NCBI RefSeq assembly: GCF_003254155.1
Contig: NZ_QKZI01000002.1
Coordinates: 62,001-126,000 of the forward strand
Direction of reading: 5' to 3'
From: Psychrobacillus insolitus
Lineage (GTDB): Bacteria > Bacillota > Bacilli > Bacillales_A > Planococcaceae
Length of the DNA: 64,000 bases
Below, one piece after another: positions 34,317 to 43,033 of the stretch (position 1 is its first letter; each line of letters opens with the position of its first letter). Position numbers and translations under genes: made by a program. The notes beneath the pieces are model-generated. The model was not told where the DNA came from. It searched no databases and saw only the letters and a list, made by a program, of their open reading frames with translations.

Positions 34317-35403
34317 TTTCTTTTAGCACCCCATATATTTCTGCTTGAGCAAGAGTTTTTAAAGCCCAGTTGTAGTGAGGTTTAACCTCATTCATCTTAT
34401 TCCTAGTAGGACTTCTCAGAACTCCATTGGATTCAGCGTGATTACCTATGATTAGTGAAGCATCTTCATATAATTCTTTTGACACAACATATGTAGCATT
34501 TACAATATCAATTTGGGAAGGATGGATACAGGTTTTCCCATTAAATCCATTGAAAGCATCTAGTTGAGCTTCGTTCCATAAAGTCATTTCAATACTATTT
34601 GTGCCTAATTGTAGTTTAGTTTGGGGATGCGGTTCAAAATATTCGAAGACAGGACCGGAAATAATAAAGTTATCTACTTGCCGATTAAATGTATTTAAAA
34701 TTGCAGTTAAACAATTTGTAATTAGGTTCAAATCATAGATGGTTCGGTTGGCTGGTCGTCTCAGGCCAAATAGACTTGAAAAATCTGTAGCACCTACACG
34801 AATTGTTAATATCAAGTCTTCGAATTGTTTAAACAAACGGTAAAGGTTGGAGAGTTCTTCTGCTCGTGATTCTGCATAAATTATTTCTTTTGTTTCTAAA
34901 ATAGGTAGTGCATACAAGTGAATGGAGTATTGATGATTGATCTCTTGTAAGCATAGAAAAAAACTTTTAGCATTGGAGGATGTACATTTTGGGAAAACAA
35001 TACCTGTAAAAAGTCGCATAGTATTTCCTAGAATTGTTGCTATTTTTTCGAAATGTTGAACACTTCTTATTCTAAGAAACAAAAGTGGAAGATTATTTAT
35101 ATCGATTATTTTATTTTCATAATTTTGCTCGATTAACTGGAGCTCATTTATGATATTATTTTCTGCATCAATAAGTTCGAAATCAGAAACGGAATCTTCT
35201 AAACAAATGATTGCGCTTGTTAAATTTTTTAAGTTGTTATTGGTTAATTTCGATGAGAAGTTGGGCATCAGACCAGGTATGTATAGGGCAGCACCCATTG
35301 CCATTCCTAGTTTTTTCTTCTCAAGCTCCCTCGAAAATTCTGTAGGTGGTGAATAGAAAAAATCAAGTATTTTTTCTTCATTCACCCCTCTAAACTGTTT
35401 CAT
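34273..35403 (-). CDS. Citrate-lyase/HpcH-type aldolase of the Ter module
   Basis: About 376 residues of the HpcH/HpaI aldolase and citrate lyase beta fold (TIM barrel). Visible features are AIICLEDSVSDFELIDAE (metal-binding acidic residues), LFLRIRSVQHF, LTIRVGATDFSSLFGLRRP and GKTCIHPSQIDIVN, which is the C-terminal mark of CitE-like enzymes. It probably makes or breaks a C-C bond with a CoA or keto acid partner. The start MKQFRGVNEEK at 35403 is set by AGGAGTG; a frame opening at 35490 would include the terminator side. It is the first gene after the internal terminator at 35482. Confidence 0.82.
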   Translation of the reverse strand: MKQFRGVNEEKILDFFYSPPTEFSRELEKKKLGMAMGAALYIPGLMPNFSSKLTNNNLKNLTSAIICLEDSVSDFELIDAENNIINELQLIEQNYENKIIDINNLPLLFLRIRSVQHFEKIATILGNTMRLFTGIVFPKCTSSNAKSFFLCLQEINHQYSIHLYALPILETKEIIYAESRAEELSNLYRLFKQFEDLILTIRVGATDFSSLFGLRRPANRTIYDLNLITNCLTAILNTFNRQVDNFIISGPVFEYFEPHPQTKLQLGTNSIEMTLWNEAQLDAFNGFNGKTCIHPSQIDIVNATYVVSKELYEDASLIIGNHAESNGVLRSPTRNKMNEVKPHYNWALKTLAQAEIYGVLKENVTTFDFLQCIKNI

Positions 35404-35481
35404 GGCTTCCACTCCTATAAAAATGAAGAAGGCGTTGTTAGGTCTTCCCAAATTCCGCATTATTTTTTCTAATAGTAAAAC

Positions 35482-35512
35482 AAAAAGCAAGGAAGCGAGC
35501 CCTTGCTTTTTT
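35482..35512 (-). terminator. Internal terminator in the Ter operon
   Basis: AAAAAGCAAGG and CCTTGCTTTTTT pair, with T runs on both strands. On the minus strand it lies after the two leading terD genes and before the biosynthetic genes, so the terD pair is likely expressed above the rest. Confidence 0.7.
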
Positions 35513-35569
35513 GTAGTTTAGGAATTTATAAAAATGTTAACTTTTTGTAGTGCTTGGATAGGATGTGTA

Positions 35570-36145
35570 TTAGTTTAAGCCGAAGTCTGTAACTAAAGCG
35601 CCTAGACCACCTTGGTAGCCACTCCCGATAGCATTGAATTTCCATTCATTACCATGACGATATAATTCTCCTACAACAACTGCAGTCTCGATCGAGAAGT
35701 CTTCCCCAAGATCATATCGTACAATTTCTTCCCCAGTATCTGCATTTAAAATACGTGCATATGAGTTACTTACTTGGCCAAAGTTTTGACCTCTGTCTTC
35801 CGCATCGTGAATTGTAATACAGAAAGAAATTTTTTCGATTGAGGCAGGAACTGTTGATAAGTTAATATTCACTTGCTCATCATCGCCATCACCGTCTCCA
35901 GTACGATTATCTCCTGTATGAACGACAGAACCATTACCACCTGTTGCATTATTGTAGAAGATAAAGTCTGCTTCTGTAGAACATTTGCTGTTACTACCTA
36001 GAAGGAATACGGAAGAATCTAAATCGAAGTCTTTTCCTCCGTCATATTTGTTTGTATCCCAACCTAATCCAACTGTTACGTTCACCAAACCAGGATTTGA
36101 TTTTGTTAAATCTACTTTTTGTCCTTTTGATAAGTTAATGCCCAT
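35570..36145 (-). CDS. TerD family protein (second paralogue)
   Basis: A 191-residue TerD-domain protein starting [15 protein letters not shown]. Calcium-site clusters are [12 protein letters not shown] and [15 protein letters not shown]. It is closely related to the protein at 27707 across its length, sharing [14 protein letters not shown] and [22 protein letters not shown] segments. It follows the first terD by 14 nt and precedes the internal terminator, so these two form the head of the operon. TerD proteins act in the cytosol or at the membrane in metal and envelope stress; the biochemical role is open. Confidence 0.93.
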   Translation of the reverse strand: MGINLSKGQKVDLTKSNPGLVNVTVGLGWDTNKYDGGKDFDLDSSVFLLGSNSKCSTEADFIFYNNATGGNGSVVHTGDNRTGDGDGDDEQVNINLSTVPASIEKISFCITIHDAEDRGQNFGQVSNSYARILNADTGEEIVRYDLGEDFSIETAVVVGELYRHGNEWKFNAIGSGYQGGLGALVTDFGLN

Positions 36146-36159
36146 TAATAAACAACTCC

Positions 36160-36786
36160 TTATAAGTATTTTTTTGCAATTGAACCGATATCTAAATCTG
36201 CTGTTCCTTCACCGATTGCAGAGAATTTCCAGTCTGAACCATGACGATATAATTCTCCGGGGAAAAGAGAAGTTTTACCTGCATAGCTTTCAGTTAAGTT
36301 GTAATGTATTAACTCTTCTTTACTACTGTTATCTACAAGTCGAATGAAGGCGTTTTGAATTAATCCAAAATCTTGTTTTCTTTGACTTGCTTGATAAATA
36401 TTCACTACAAACACCAGTTTATGTACTGATGGTGCAATAGCACTTAAATTCACAGTAATTACTTCGTCATCGCCATCGCCATCGCCGGTGCGATTATCGC
36501 CTGAATGAACGACACTACCGTCTTTACTCGATTTGTTTCCAAAGTACACCAAGTTTTCCTTTGATAATAACTTTCCTTTTTCATCTAAAAGTAGCACAGA
36601 AGCGTCACAGTCTATTTCATCGCCACCAGCAGCAGTACCGCCACCTAATAGTCCACTTAAAAATCCACCGCTTTTTTTCTTTTCTTTTACTACTGGATCC
36701 CAACCTAATCCAACCATAACGCTGGATAAAGAAGATCTGCCTTTTGTTAAATCAATTTTTTGTCCTTTTACTAAATTAATACCCAT
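36160..36786 (-). CDS. TerD family protein (first paralogue, with Gly-rich insert)
   Basis: This 208-residue TerD-domain protein heads the operon. It keeps [24 protein letters not shown] and [14 protein letters not shown], but has an insert of about 20 residues after LGWDP (positions 31-55) that is Lys- and Gly-rich ([15 protein letters not shown]). The insert and a lower similarity elsewhere set it apart from the other two TerD proteins, much as YceC differs from YceD and YceE in B. subtilis. ATG at 36786 follows TGGAGGG. Upstream is about 180 bp and then the composite repeat. Confidence 0.92.
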   Translation of the reverse strand: MGINLVKGQKIDLTKGRSSLSSVMVGLGWDPVVKEKKKSGGFLSGLLGGGTAAGGDEIDCDASVLLLDEKGKLLSKENLVYFGNKSSKDGSVVHSGDNRTGDGDGDDEVITVNLSAIAPSVHKLVFVVNIYQASQRKQDFGLIQNAFIRLVDNSSKEELIHYNLTESYAGKTSLFPGELYRHGSDWKFSAIGEGTADLDIGSIAKKYL

Positions 36787-36967
36787 TCATAACCCTCCAT
36801 TTGTTTAGTATTATAGATAGATACTATTTATAATATAGCGTGTTAGATTTCAAAAAATTGAAGAAATATTTTCTTTCCATTTATCTAACTCAACGGATAT
36901 TATCATTTTATCAGAACTATTGTGATGTCACCAATATTAACCCTTTCACAATAAAATGTTTGAACAG

Positions 36968-37114
36968 TTTTTCCTTTGATGTTTTAGGGGAGCGACGGAC
37001 AAACAATCGTAATAGGGTGACCGAAAAGAATTAGGAGCTACGTGACGCAGTCACGTAGCTCCTAATTCTTTTTCTCGTTTATTCTACTACAATAAGTTTC
37101 GTCCAAAGCGAACC
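36968..37114 (+). repeat. Composite hairpin repeat, copy 3 (most regular)
   Basis: Left block: GATGTTTTAGGGGAGCGACGG then ACAAACAATCGTAATAGGGTG. The hairpin spans 37024-37072, with a perfect stem of about 23 bp around a GCA loop and the core TTAGGAGCTACGTGAC. Right block: CGTTTATTCTACTACAATAAG then TTTCGTCCAAAGCGAACC. The flanks align base for base with the inverse of 2712-2875 and with 4095-4234. It lies between the divergent terD and SIMPL genes, so it is not tied to one gene family. Confidence 0.78.
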
Positions 37115-37303
37115 TGTAACGTCCATGTGGAGAAATGGCGTCTTGCTCTTTCTCCACATGGAATTTAATTTTAGAAAATACCTAATTGGAAGAAGATATA
37201 TTGAACCACGTATGATTTAATTCACTAGCAGCCCCGACGAGTTCATAAAAGAAAACCAAAGTCATAGAATAAGAGAAGACATCAATACGGAAGGGGGGAT
37301 CTG

Positions 37304-37954
37304 ATGTTCTATCCAAATAATTACGAATTAATGCATCCTATAAACCGCGTCATAACAGTGAGTGGGAATGGAAAGGTTGCAATTCAACCGAATTATGTAC
37401 TCTCTCAAATAGAAGTAAGTACGCAAGGGGAAGATGTGAGTGGCGCTCAACAAAAAAACGCTACGATTATGAATCGTGTCATACAGTCTATTTTAGCTTT
37501 AAATATTCCGAGAGAAGATATACAAACTGCAGCTTATAATATATTTCCTAACTATGACTTTATTGAAGGGAAACAAGTCTTTAGAGGGTATGAGGTTACC
37601 AATGCAATCACTGTAAAAGTAAAGGATATCGGTCAAATTGGGAATGTCATCGATACAGCGGTACAAAATGGAGCAAATCGAATTTCCAGAATACAGTTTG
37701 GGGTAGAAAACGCTGATATTTTTTATCAAGAGGCTCTACGTTTAGCTCTTCGAGATGCACAAACGAAGGCTAAAACAATAGCGGATTCGATGAAACTAAC
37801 TTTACATCCACAACCAATCGAGATTGTTGAAGAAAGTGTTGGTGAACCTGTCCCATTTAAATCTGTCGCCATGGCTGAGCAGTCATTAGCTACCCCGATT
37901 GAAAGAGGGAAGATCACAATTAGTGCAGCTGTTAGGGTTAAGTTTCAATACTGA
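37304..37954 (+). CDS. SIMPL domain (DUF541) protein
   Basis: A 216-residue protein of the SIMPL/DUF541 family, a beta-rich fold linked in other bacteria to stress or oxidant tolerance. Typical parts are ITVSGNGKVAIQPNYVLSQI, GYEVTNAITVKVKD and EALRLALRDAQTKAKTIA. No signal peptide is visible, unlike many family members, so it may be cytosolic. GGAAGGGGG lies five to six nt before the ATG. It stands alone between the repeat and a terminator. Confidence 0.85.
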   Translation: MFYPNNYELMHPINRVITVSGNGKVAIQPNYVLSQIEVSTQGEDVSGAQQKNATIMNRVIQSILALNIPREDIQTAAYNIFPNYDFIEGKQVFRGYEVTNAITVKVKDIGQIGNVIDTAVQNGANRISRIQFGVENADIFYQEALRLALRDAQTKAKTIADSMKLTLHPQPIEIVEESVGEPVPFKSVAMAEQSLATPIERGKITISAAVRVKFQY

Positions 37955-38057
37955 TTAATCATGCATTTTTGTGTAAAGTGCATTTTAAAAGAAAAAATAT
38001 TAATGACGAAAGACAAGTAATAGAAGGAACTTTTGTTGAAAGTATACTAACCTTTGT

Positions 38058-38098
38058 ATCTACTTTTATGACGATTCGTCATGAAAGTAGATTTTTTA
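38058..38098 (+). terminator. Terminator after the SIMPL gene
   Basis: ATCTACTTTTATGACG and the TCATGAAAGTAGAT arm pair with one or two mismatches, followed by six T residues. Confidence 0.75.
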
Positions 38099-38263
38099 TG
38101 TAGAGAGAAAAATGGAGTTTTATTAAATGTTAACATTTATATGTGTAAATACCTATTAAATAAGTAGAAAAGAGGAAAATGAACAACTAAAGACTTATAA
38201 AGTTCACTCTCAAAATATTGCAATTTTCGACAATTTAATAGTTCTTAAGGTTCATTAATTACG

Positions 38264-38293
38264 TTGACAAAGATGATGGAGCTAAAGTAATAT
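38264..38293 (+). promoter_or_regulatory. Promoter of the LIV-type transporter/acyl-CoA synthetase operon
   Basis: TTGACA (38264-38269) and TAATAT (38288-38293) are 18 bp apart, the best promoter in the 380-bp gap. It is followed by a cre-like site and then livG. Confidence 0.65.
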
Positions 38294-38310
38294 TCAAACA
38301 AAGCCAACAA

Positions 38311-38324
38311 GTAAAACGCTTACA
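38311..38324 (+). promoter_or_regulatory. CcpA cre-like site
   Basis: GTAAAACGCTTACA fits the cre consensus TGWNANCGNTNWCA at every fixed position except the first two. It lies about 18 bp downstream of the -10 box and 17 bp before the livG start, where bound CcpA would block elongation or early transcription. Confidence 0.45.
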
Positions 38325-38340
38325 AAGGGGAGGGTTACTA

Positions 38341-39114
38341 GTGAATTCTATTTTAGAAATAGAAAAAATGTCTTTACAATTTGGTGGGGTAAAAGCATTA
38401 GATAACGTCAGCTTTCATATTGTCAAAGGGGAAATATTCTCGCTTATCGGTCCTAATGGGGCAGGAAAGACAAGTATGCTCAATTGTATTAGTGGTTTAT
38501 ACCAGCCTACTACTGGCTCAATCCGTTACAAAGGGAAAGAAATTGTTAATATGAAGCCTTATAATCGGACAAAACTAGGAATTGCACGTGCATTTCAAAA
38601 TATAGCGTTGTTTGCACATATGTCTGTACTCGATAACCTAAAGTTGGGTAGGCATACATTAATGCATTCAGGTCCATTAAGTGGAGGACTGTATGTCGGA
38701 AAAGCCTCCAAGGAAGAAATAAAACATCGAAGAAAAGTAGAAGAGGTAATTGAGTTCTTAGAACTACAAGATATACGGCATACACCTGTCGGAACATTAC
38801 CCTACGGATTACAAAAAAGAGTGGAAGTCGGAAGGGCTTTGGCGCTTGGGCCGGAGCTTATATTATTAGATGAACCAATGGCAGGGATGAATAATTCAGA
38901 AAAAGATTTAATGGCCCGTTTCATATTGGATATGCATGAAGTAATGGACACAACGGTAGTATTAATCGAACATGATTTAGGTATTGTTATGAATTTGTCC
39001 GATCATATTGCCGTTTTGGATTTTGGAAAATGCATCGGATTTGGAACACCAGATGATATTCAAAAAAATCAGGATGTTATCAAAGCTTATATTGGTGAAG
39101 AAACCGTTATATAG
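38341..39114 (+). CDS. LIV-type ABC transporter ATP-binding protein (LivG-like)
   Basis: One of two ATPases of a branched-chain-amino-acid-type (HAAT) importer. The 257-residue protein has Walker A GPNGAGKTS, Q-loop at FQNIALF, a weakly conserved signature (YGLQKRVEVGRAL in place of LSGGQ), Walker B LILLDEPMAGM and the switch histidine in LIEHD. The degenerate signature is normal for LivG. GTG start after GGGGAGGG. It leads the operon, with a promoter and cre-like site upstream. The fadD-like gene directly after it suggests the substrate is an acid activated with CoA and not an amino acid. Confidence 0.9.
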   Translation: MNSILEIEKMSLQFGGVKALDNVSFHIVKGEIFSLIGPNGAGKTSMLNCISGLYQPTTGSIRYKGKEIVNMKPYNRTKLGIARAFQNIALFAHMSVLDNLKLGRHTLMHSGPLSGGLYVGKASKEEIKHRRKVEEVIEFLELQDIRHTPVGTLPYGLQKRVEVGRALALGPELILLDEPMAGMNNSEKDLMARFILDMHEVMDTTVVLIEHDLGIVMNLSDHIAVLDFGKCIGFGTPDDIQKNQDVIKAYIGEETVI

Positions 39115-39129
39115 ACAGGGGGAAAATTG

Positions 39130-41025
39130 ATGGGGTCAGAAAAAACATTACCTAATCTTTTAGCGGAACGAGCAGCGAAGGTAGGACACGAAGTTGCACT
39201 AAGACAAAAACACCTTGGTATATGGAATGAAATCACTTGGAAAGACTATTTTAGTAAAGTGGAACAACTGTCTGTATATTTATCTGAAAATTTAGAATTT
39301 TCTCCAGGAGAAAAGCTAGCGATTATAGGGGAAAATCGACCGCAATGGCTTTATGCACAAATGGCAGCCCAGAGTTTAGGTGGCGTTTCTGTTGGTATTT
39401 ATCAAGAGTCACTTCCTGAACAGATTGTTTATTATTTAAATGATTGCAAAGCGCGCATTGTAGTCGTTGAAGATCAAGAACAAGTGGATAAACTACTAGA
39501 AATAGAACAACAGATCCCCCTTGTAGAATATATCATTTTTTACAATAAACAAGGAATGCGTCATTATAATCATCCAAAGTTACTTGAATTTGATGAAGTA
39601 TTAGCTACTGGGGCTTCCTTATTAAAAGATAGATCTGGATTTTTACTCTACAACACCAAGCATTTGTTTGGAGACGATCACGCGGTTATTGCATATAGTG
39701 CTGCGACTACAGGGAATCCAAAAGGTGTGATACTCACACATTCCAATTTAATAGAGGCGGCTAAAAACCTTCTTCAGGTCGATAAAATGAAAGAGAAAGA
39801 TGATTACTTTTCATTTTTGCCACTATCTTGGGTTCATGAACAAGTGGTAAGTATCGTTATTCCCTTAACAACTGGAATCGTCATCAACTTTCCAGAAAAG
39901 CCGCATACCGTTATTGGTGATTTGCGAGAAATTGGACCACAAACACTTTTAGCACCACCAAGGGTTTACCAAACGCTCATGTCGAATTTTACTATTCGTA
40001 TGGAGGGAGCGAGTTGGTTTAAGAAAAGGGTCTTTCAAACTTTTAAGAAGTATGGAGAAAAAGTGGCGCGAGCAAAGCTTGATACACAACAAATTTCATC
40101 TTGGGACAAGTTCATGTATCAAATTGGAGATATCCTTGTATTCAGTGCTATTCGTGACCATTTTGGTTTTTCAAGAACAAAAAGAGCGTATGTTGCTGGA
40201 GCGGCACTTCAGTCAGAAGCCTTTTATTTCTTTCATAGTATTGGGGTAAATCTAAAACAGACATATGGAGGGACAGAGCTTTCGGGAATCGCATTTGTGC
40301 AAAGTGATGAAGACATTAAAGTCAACAGTTCCGGGGTTCCTCTTCCTAATACAGAAGTGAGAATTGGTGAAAATGGTACTGTTTACGTGAAAAACAAAGC
40401 GATTTTCGCACAATATTTAAATGAAAAAGATCAAAAATTAATGGATGATGGCTGGATTACATTAGGTGATTGTGGTCGGATAGGTGAAGACGGGCATCTA
40501 TATATACTTGATCGACTAGAAGATATCATCACTAACCGAAACGACAAGCATATTTATCCGAGAATAGTAGAAAACAACTTAAAAGCAAGTCCGTATATCC
40601 AGGAGGCTGTGTGTTTTGGGAAAGATAAAGCATACGTCACGGCTATTTTAAATATTGATTTAAATAGTGTAGGCCGTTGGGCAGATAAACAACGAATTGT
40701 TTATACGGAATACTCGGATTTAGCAAGAAATCCTCAAGTCATCAAATTTATTGAACAGCAAGTTACAGGGCTAATGGATCAGGTACCGCCATATGCGAGA
40801 GTAAAGAAATTTTCTATTCTACACAAACAGTTTACTGCGGATGATGGCGAACTAACACGTACTTTAAAAGTGAGAAGGAAATTCATAGAAGATAAATATC
40901 AGATGCTCATTAATGGTATGTATTCTGATACAGAAGAAGTAACGATGGCTGGTTTAGAAATAGAGTCTGTTGAAGGGGTTAGTCTACAAGTTATCCATTT
41001 GAAAACAGAGCAGGAGGTTGCATAA
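39130..41025 (+). CDS. Long-chain acyl-CoA synthetase (AMP-binding)
   Basis: The 631-residue protein of the ANL superfamily would form an acyl-AMP and then acyl-CoA. The phosphate-loop motif is AYSAATTGNPKGVILTHSN (about residue 196), unusual in having SAATTG where most have TSGTTG. The A5 motif is QTYGGTELSG and the A7/A8 region is GWITLGDCGRIGEDG followed by LDRLEDIITNRNDKHIYP. The length and lack of a fusion suit FadD15/FAA-type enzymes. ATG 39130 follows CAGGGGG. It is embedded in a transporter operon (four nt from livH), so it probably activates the imported substrate on entry. Confidence 0.88.
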   Translation: MGSEKTLPNLLAERAAKVGHEVALRQKHLGIWNEITWKDYFSKVEQLSVYLSENLEFSPGEKLAIIGENRPQWLYAQMAAQSLGGVSVGIYQESLPEQIVYYLNDCKARIVVVEDQEQVDKLLEIEQQIPLVEYIIFYNKQGMRHYNHPKLLEFDEVLATGASLLKDRSGFLLYNTKHLFGDDHAVIAYSAATTGNPKGVILTHSNLIEAAKNLLQVDKMKEKDDYFSFLPLSWVHEQVVSIVIPLTTGIVINFPEKPHTVIGDLREIGPQTLLAPPRVYQTLMSNFTIRMEGASWFKKRVFQTFKKYGEKVARAKLDTQQISSWDKFMYQIGDILVFSAIRDHFGFSRTKRAYVAGAALQSEAFYFFHSIGVNLKQTYGGTELSGIAFVQSDEDIKVNSSGVPLPNTEVRIGENGTVYVKNKAIFAQYLNEKDQKLMDDGWITLGDCGRIGEDGHLYILDRLEDIITNRNDKHIYPRIVENNLKASPYIQEAVCFGKDKAYVTAILNIDLNSVGRWADKQRIVYTEYSDLARNPQVIKFIEQQVTGLMDQVPPYARVKKFSILHKQFTADDGELTRTLKVRRKFIEDKYQMLINGMYSDTEEVTMAGLEIESVEGVSLQVIHLKTEQEVA

Positions 41026-41028
41026 ATC

Positions 41029-41913
41029 ATGATATTTTTTCTTCAAATGCTTGTTACAGGAATAGTAGTTGGGAGTATTTATGGACTTGTTGCATTAGGT
41101 TTTGTCTTAATCTATAGGGCGAGCGGTGCGCTGAACTTGGCGAACGGAGAATTCGTTATTATTGGGCCATATATTTGTTTAATCTTAATGACAGCTTATA
41201 AAATACCATTTATCTTTGCCTTATTTATTACACTTATTTTTAGCGCAATTCTTGGTCTTACTGTCGAGAGACTAGTTATTAGACCTCTACAAAATGCACC
41301 AGTCGTATCCGTCATCATGGCTACGATAGGTTTGTCGAGTTTACTTGGTGGCGCGGTTCATATGATTTGGGGGCACCAAACAAGAACATTTCCACAAGTT
41401 TTTCCGCCGACGCCCATTAATATTTCGGGAATTATTATTACTCCCGTATATCTTTGGTCATTCGTTGTGGTGATAGTGATTCTTATTTTGTTTTCCATTT
41501 TCTTTAAATTTTCAAAGATGGGGATTGCCATGCGGGCGGTTGCTGATGATCGACATGCTGCCTTGTCCATGGGAATCAGTGTGAAATATGTTTATGCAGC
41601 AACTTGGACAATTGCTGCAGTAGTTGCTGCTATAGGTGGAGTTCTCCTAGGGAATATTAATGGACTAAGCCCAACAATGGCTGCTATAGGTCTAACTGTT
41701 TTACCGGTTGTTATTCTTGGGGGACTTGATAGTGTTCTTGGAGCAATTGTAGGAGGGTTTATCATTGGTATTTTACAAAATCTTGCAGGAGGTTATTTGG
41801 ACCCACTTATAGGTGGAGGACTAAAAGATGTTATTCCATTTATTGTTGTCTTGATCATATTGATGTTAAAGCCATATGGTTTGTTTGGTAGTCGAACAAT
41901 TGAAAGGGTGTGA
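41029..41913 (+). CDS. LIV-type ABC transporter permease (LivH-like)
   Basis: A 294-residue integral membrane permease with about eight hydrophobic segments. It has the family start GIVVGSIYGLVALGFVLIYR and the conserved loop GIAMRAVADDRHAALSMGI that contacts the ATPase, plus VVILGGLDSVLGAIVGG. It starts four nt after the acyl-CoA synthetase stop, with AGGAGG upstream. It pairs with LivM to form the channel. Substrate specificity is not encoded here. Confidence 0.9.
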   Translation: MIFFLQMLVTGIVVGSIYGLVALGFVLIYRASGALNLANGEFVIIGPYICLILMTAYKIPFIFALFITLIFSAILGLTVERLVIRPLQNAPVVSVIMATIGLSSLLGGAVHMIWGHQTRTFPQVFPPTPINISGIIITPVYLWSFVVVIVILILFSIFFKFSKMGIAMRAVADDRHAALSMGISVKYVYAATWTIAAVVAAIGGVLLGNINGLSPTMAAIGLTVLPVVILGGLDSVLGAIVGGFIIGILQNLAGGYLDPLIGGGLKDVIPFIVVLIILMLKPYGLFGSRTIERV

Positions 41914-41917
41914 TAAA

Positions 41918-42979
41918 GTGCGAAACCTATTCGTGAGGGAAACCGGAAACTATAAAACTACTTATAGTAATGATATGAAAATGTTTGGAACTACTGGAGC
42001 TAAAATAAAGGCACTCCTCATTGTTATTGTCGTACTTTCAGTGCCACTTTATGTAACTAATTATTGGATAGGCTTGTTAACGTTATGTGCAATTTCAGCT
42101 GTGGGAGCAATAGGGCTTAATATATTGACGGGTCTCACAGGTCAAATATCGATTGGTGTAGGAGCTTTTTTAGGTGTTGGTGGATACACTTCAGCAATAT
42201 TAACATCCACGTATGGGTTAAGTTTTTGGATTTCATTACCAATAGCTGGAATTGTGACTGCGCTTATAGGAGGGGTATTTGGAATCCCGGCTTTACGTTT
42301 GAAAGGATTATACTTAGCGATTGCAACCTTAGCCGCTCAAGTCATTATTCTTTTTGTTATAAGCAGATGGGACAGTCTGACGGGTGGGACAGCAGGTATG
42401 GTCTTGGGCCGTCCTACTATCGGAGAGTATTCTTTATCGAGTAACACCGGTTATTACTATTTATGTACGATTATTCTGTTGTTAACTGTCATGTATGCAA
42501 CTAATTTAATCAGAACACGAACTGGACGAGCTTTCTTAGCGGTCCGCGATCGTGATATTGCGGCGCAAATTATGGGGATTAATTTATTTAAATATAAAGT
42601 GATGGCATTTGCGATTAGTTCGTTTTTTGTTGGCATTGCTGGTGCTTTGCTAGCTCATTACACAATGATTGTAAGTCCAGAATTGTATAGCTTTCACGTA
42701 TCTATTGAATATTTAGCAATGATCTTAATCGGAGGATTAGGTAGCGTATTCGGATCAATTTTAGGGGCAGCATTTATCACGCTATTGCCTGTAAGTCTAG
42801 GTTCACTTATTGACGTAATGGCTGGTTTCATGCCTGAGTTGTACCAATTGTTTTCTGCTTTAAAGGATTTTGTTTTTGGAGCAGTTATCATCTTGTTTTT
42901 AATATTTGAACCAGGGGGACTGGCTCATATCTGGCTCAATATTAAGAAGTACTTCAAGTTGTGGCCGTTTTCTTATTAA
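41918..42979 (+). CDS. LIV-type ABC transporter permease (LivM-like)
   Basis: The second permease, 353 residues, with a hydrophilic head of about 30 residues and nine or so membrane segments. The motif GRAFLAVRDRDIAAQIMGIN is the ATPase-coupling loop, and LAMILIGGLGSVFGSILGA is typical of LivM. I chose GTG 41918, eight nt after AAAGGGTG and four nt past the livH stop; the frame is open further upstream into livH. The head is longer than in most homologues. Confidence 0.88.
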   Translation: MRNLFVRETGNYKTTYSNDMKMFGTTGAKIKALLIVIVVLSVPLYVTNYWIGLLTLCAISAVGAIGLNILTGLTGQISIGVGAFLGVGGYTSAILTSTYGLSFWISLPIAGIVTALIGGVFGIPALRLKGLYLAIATLAAQVIILFVISRWDSLTGGTAGMVLGRPTIGEYSLSSNTGYYYLCTIILLLTVMYATNLIRTRTGRAFLAVRDRDIAAQIMGINLFKYKVMAFAISSFFVGIAGALLAHYTMIVSPELYSFHVSIEYLAMILIGGLGSVFGSILGAAFITLLPVSLGSLIDVMAGFMPELYQLFSALKDFVFGAVIILFLIFEPGGLAHIWLNIKKYFKLWPFSY

Positions 42980-43033
42980 CTAACGTGGTTGGACAAGGTT
43001 ACATTTGCATTGAAAAATAGAGGGGGAAAAATT

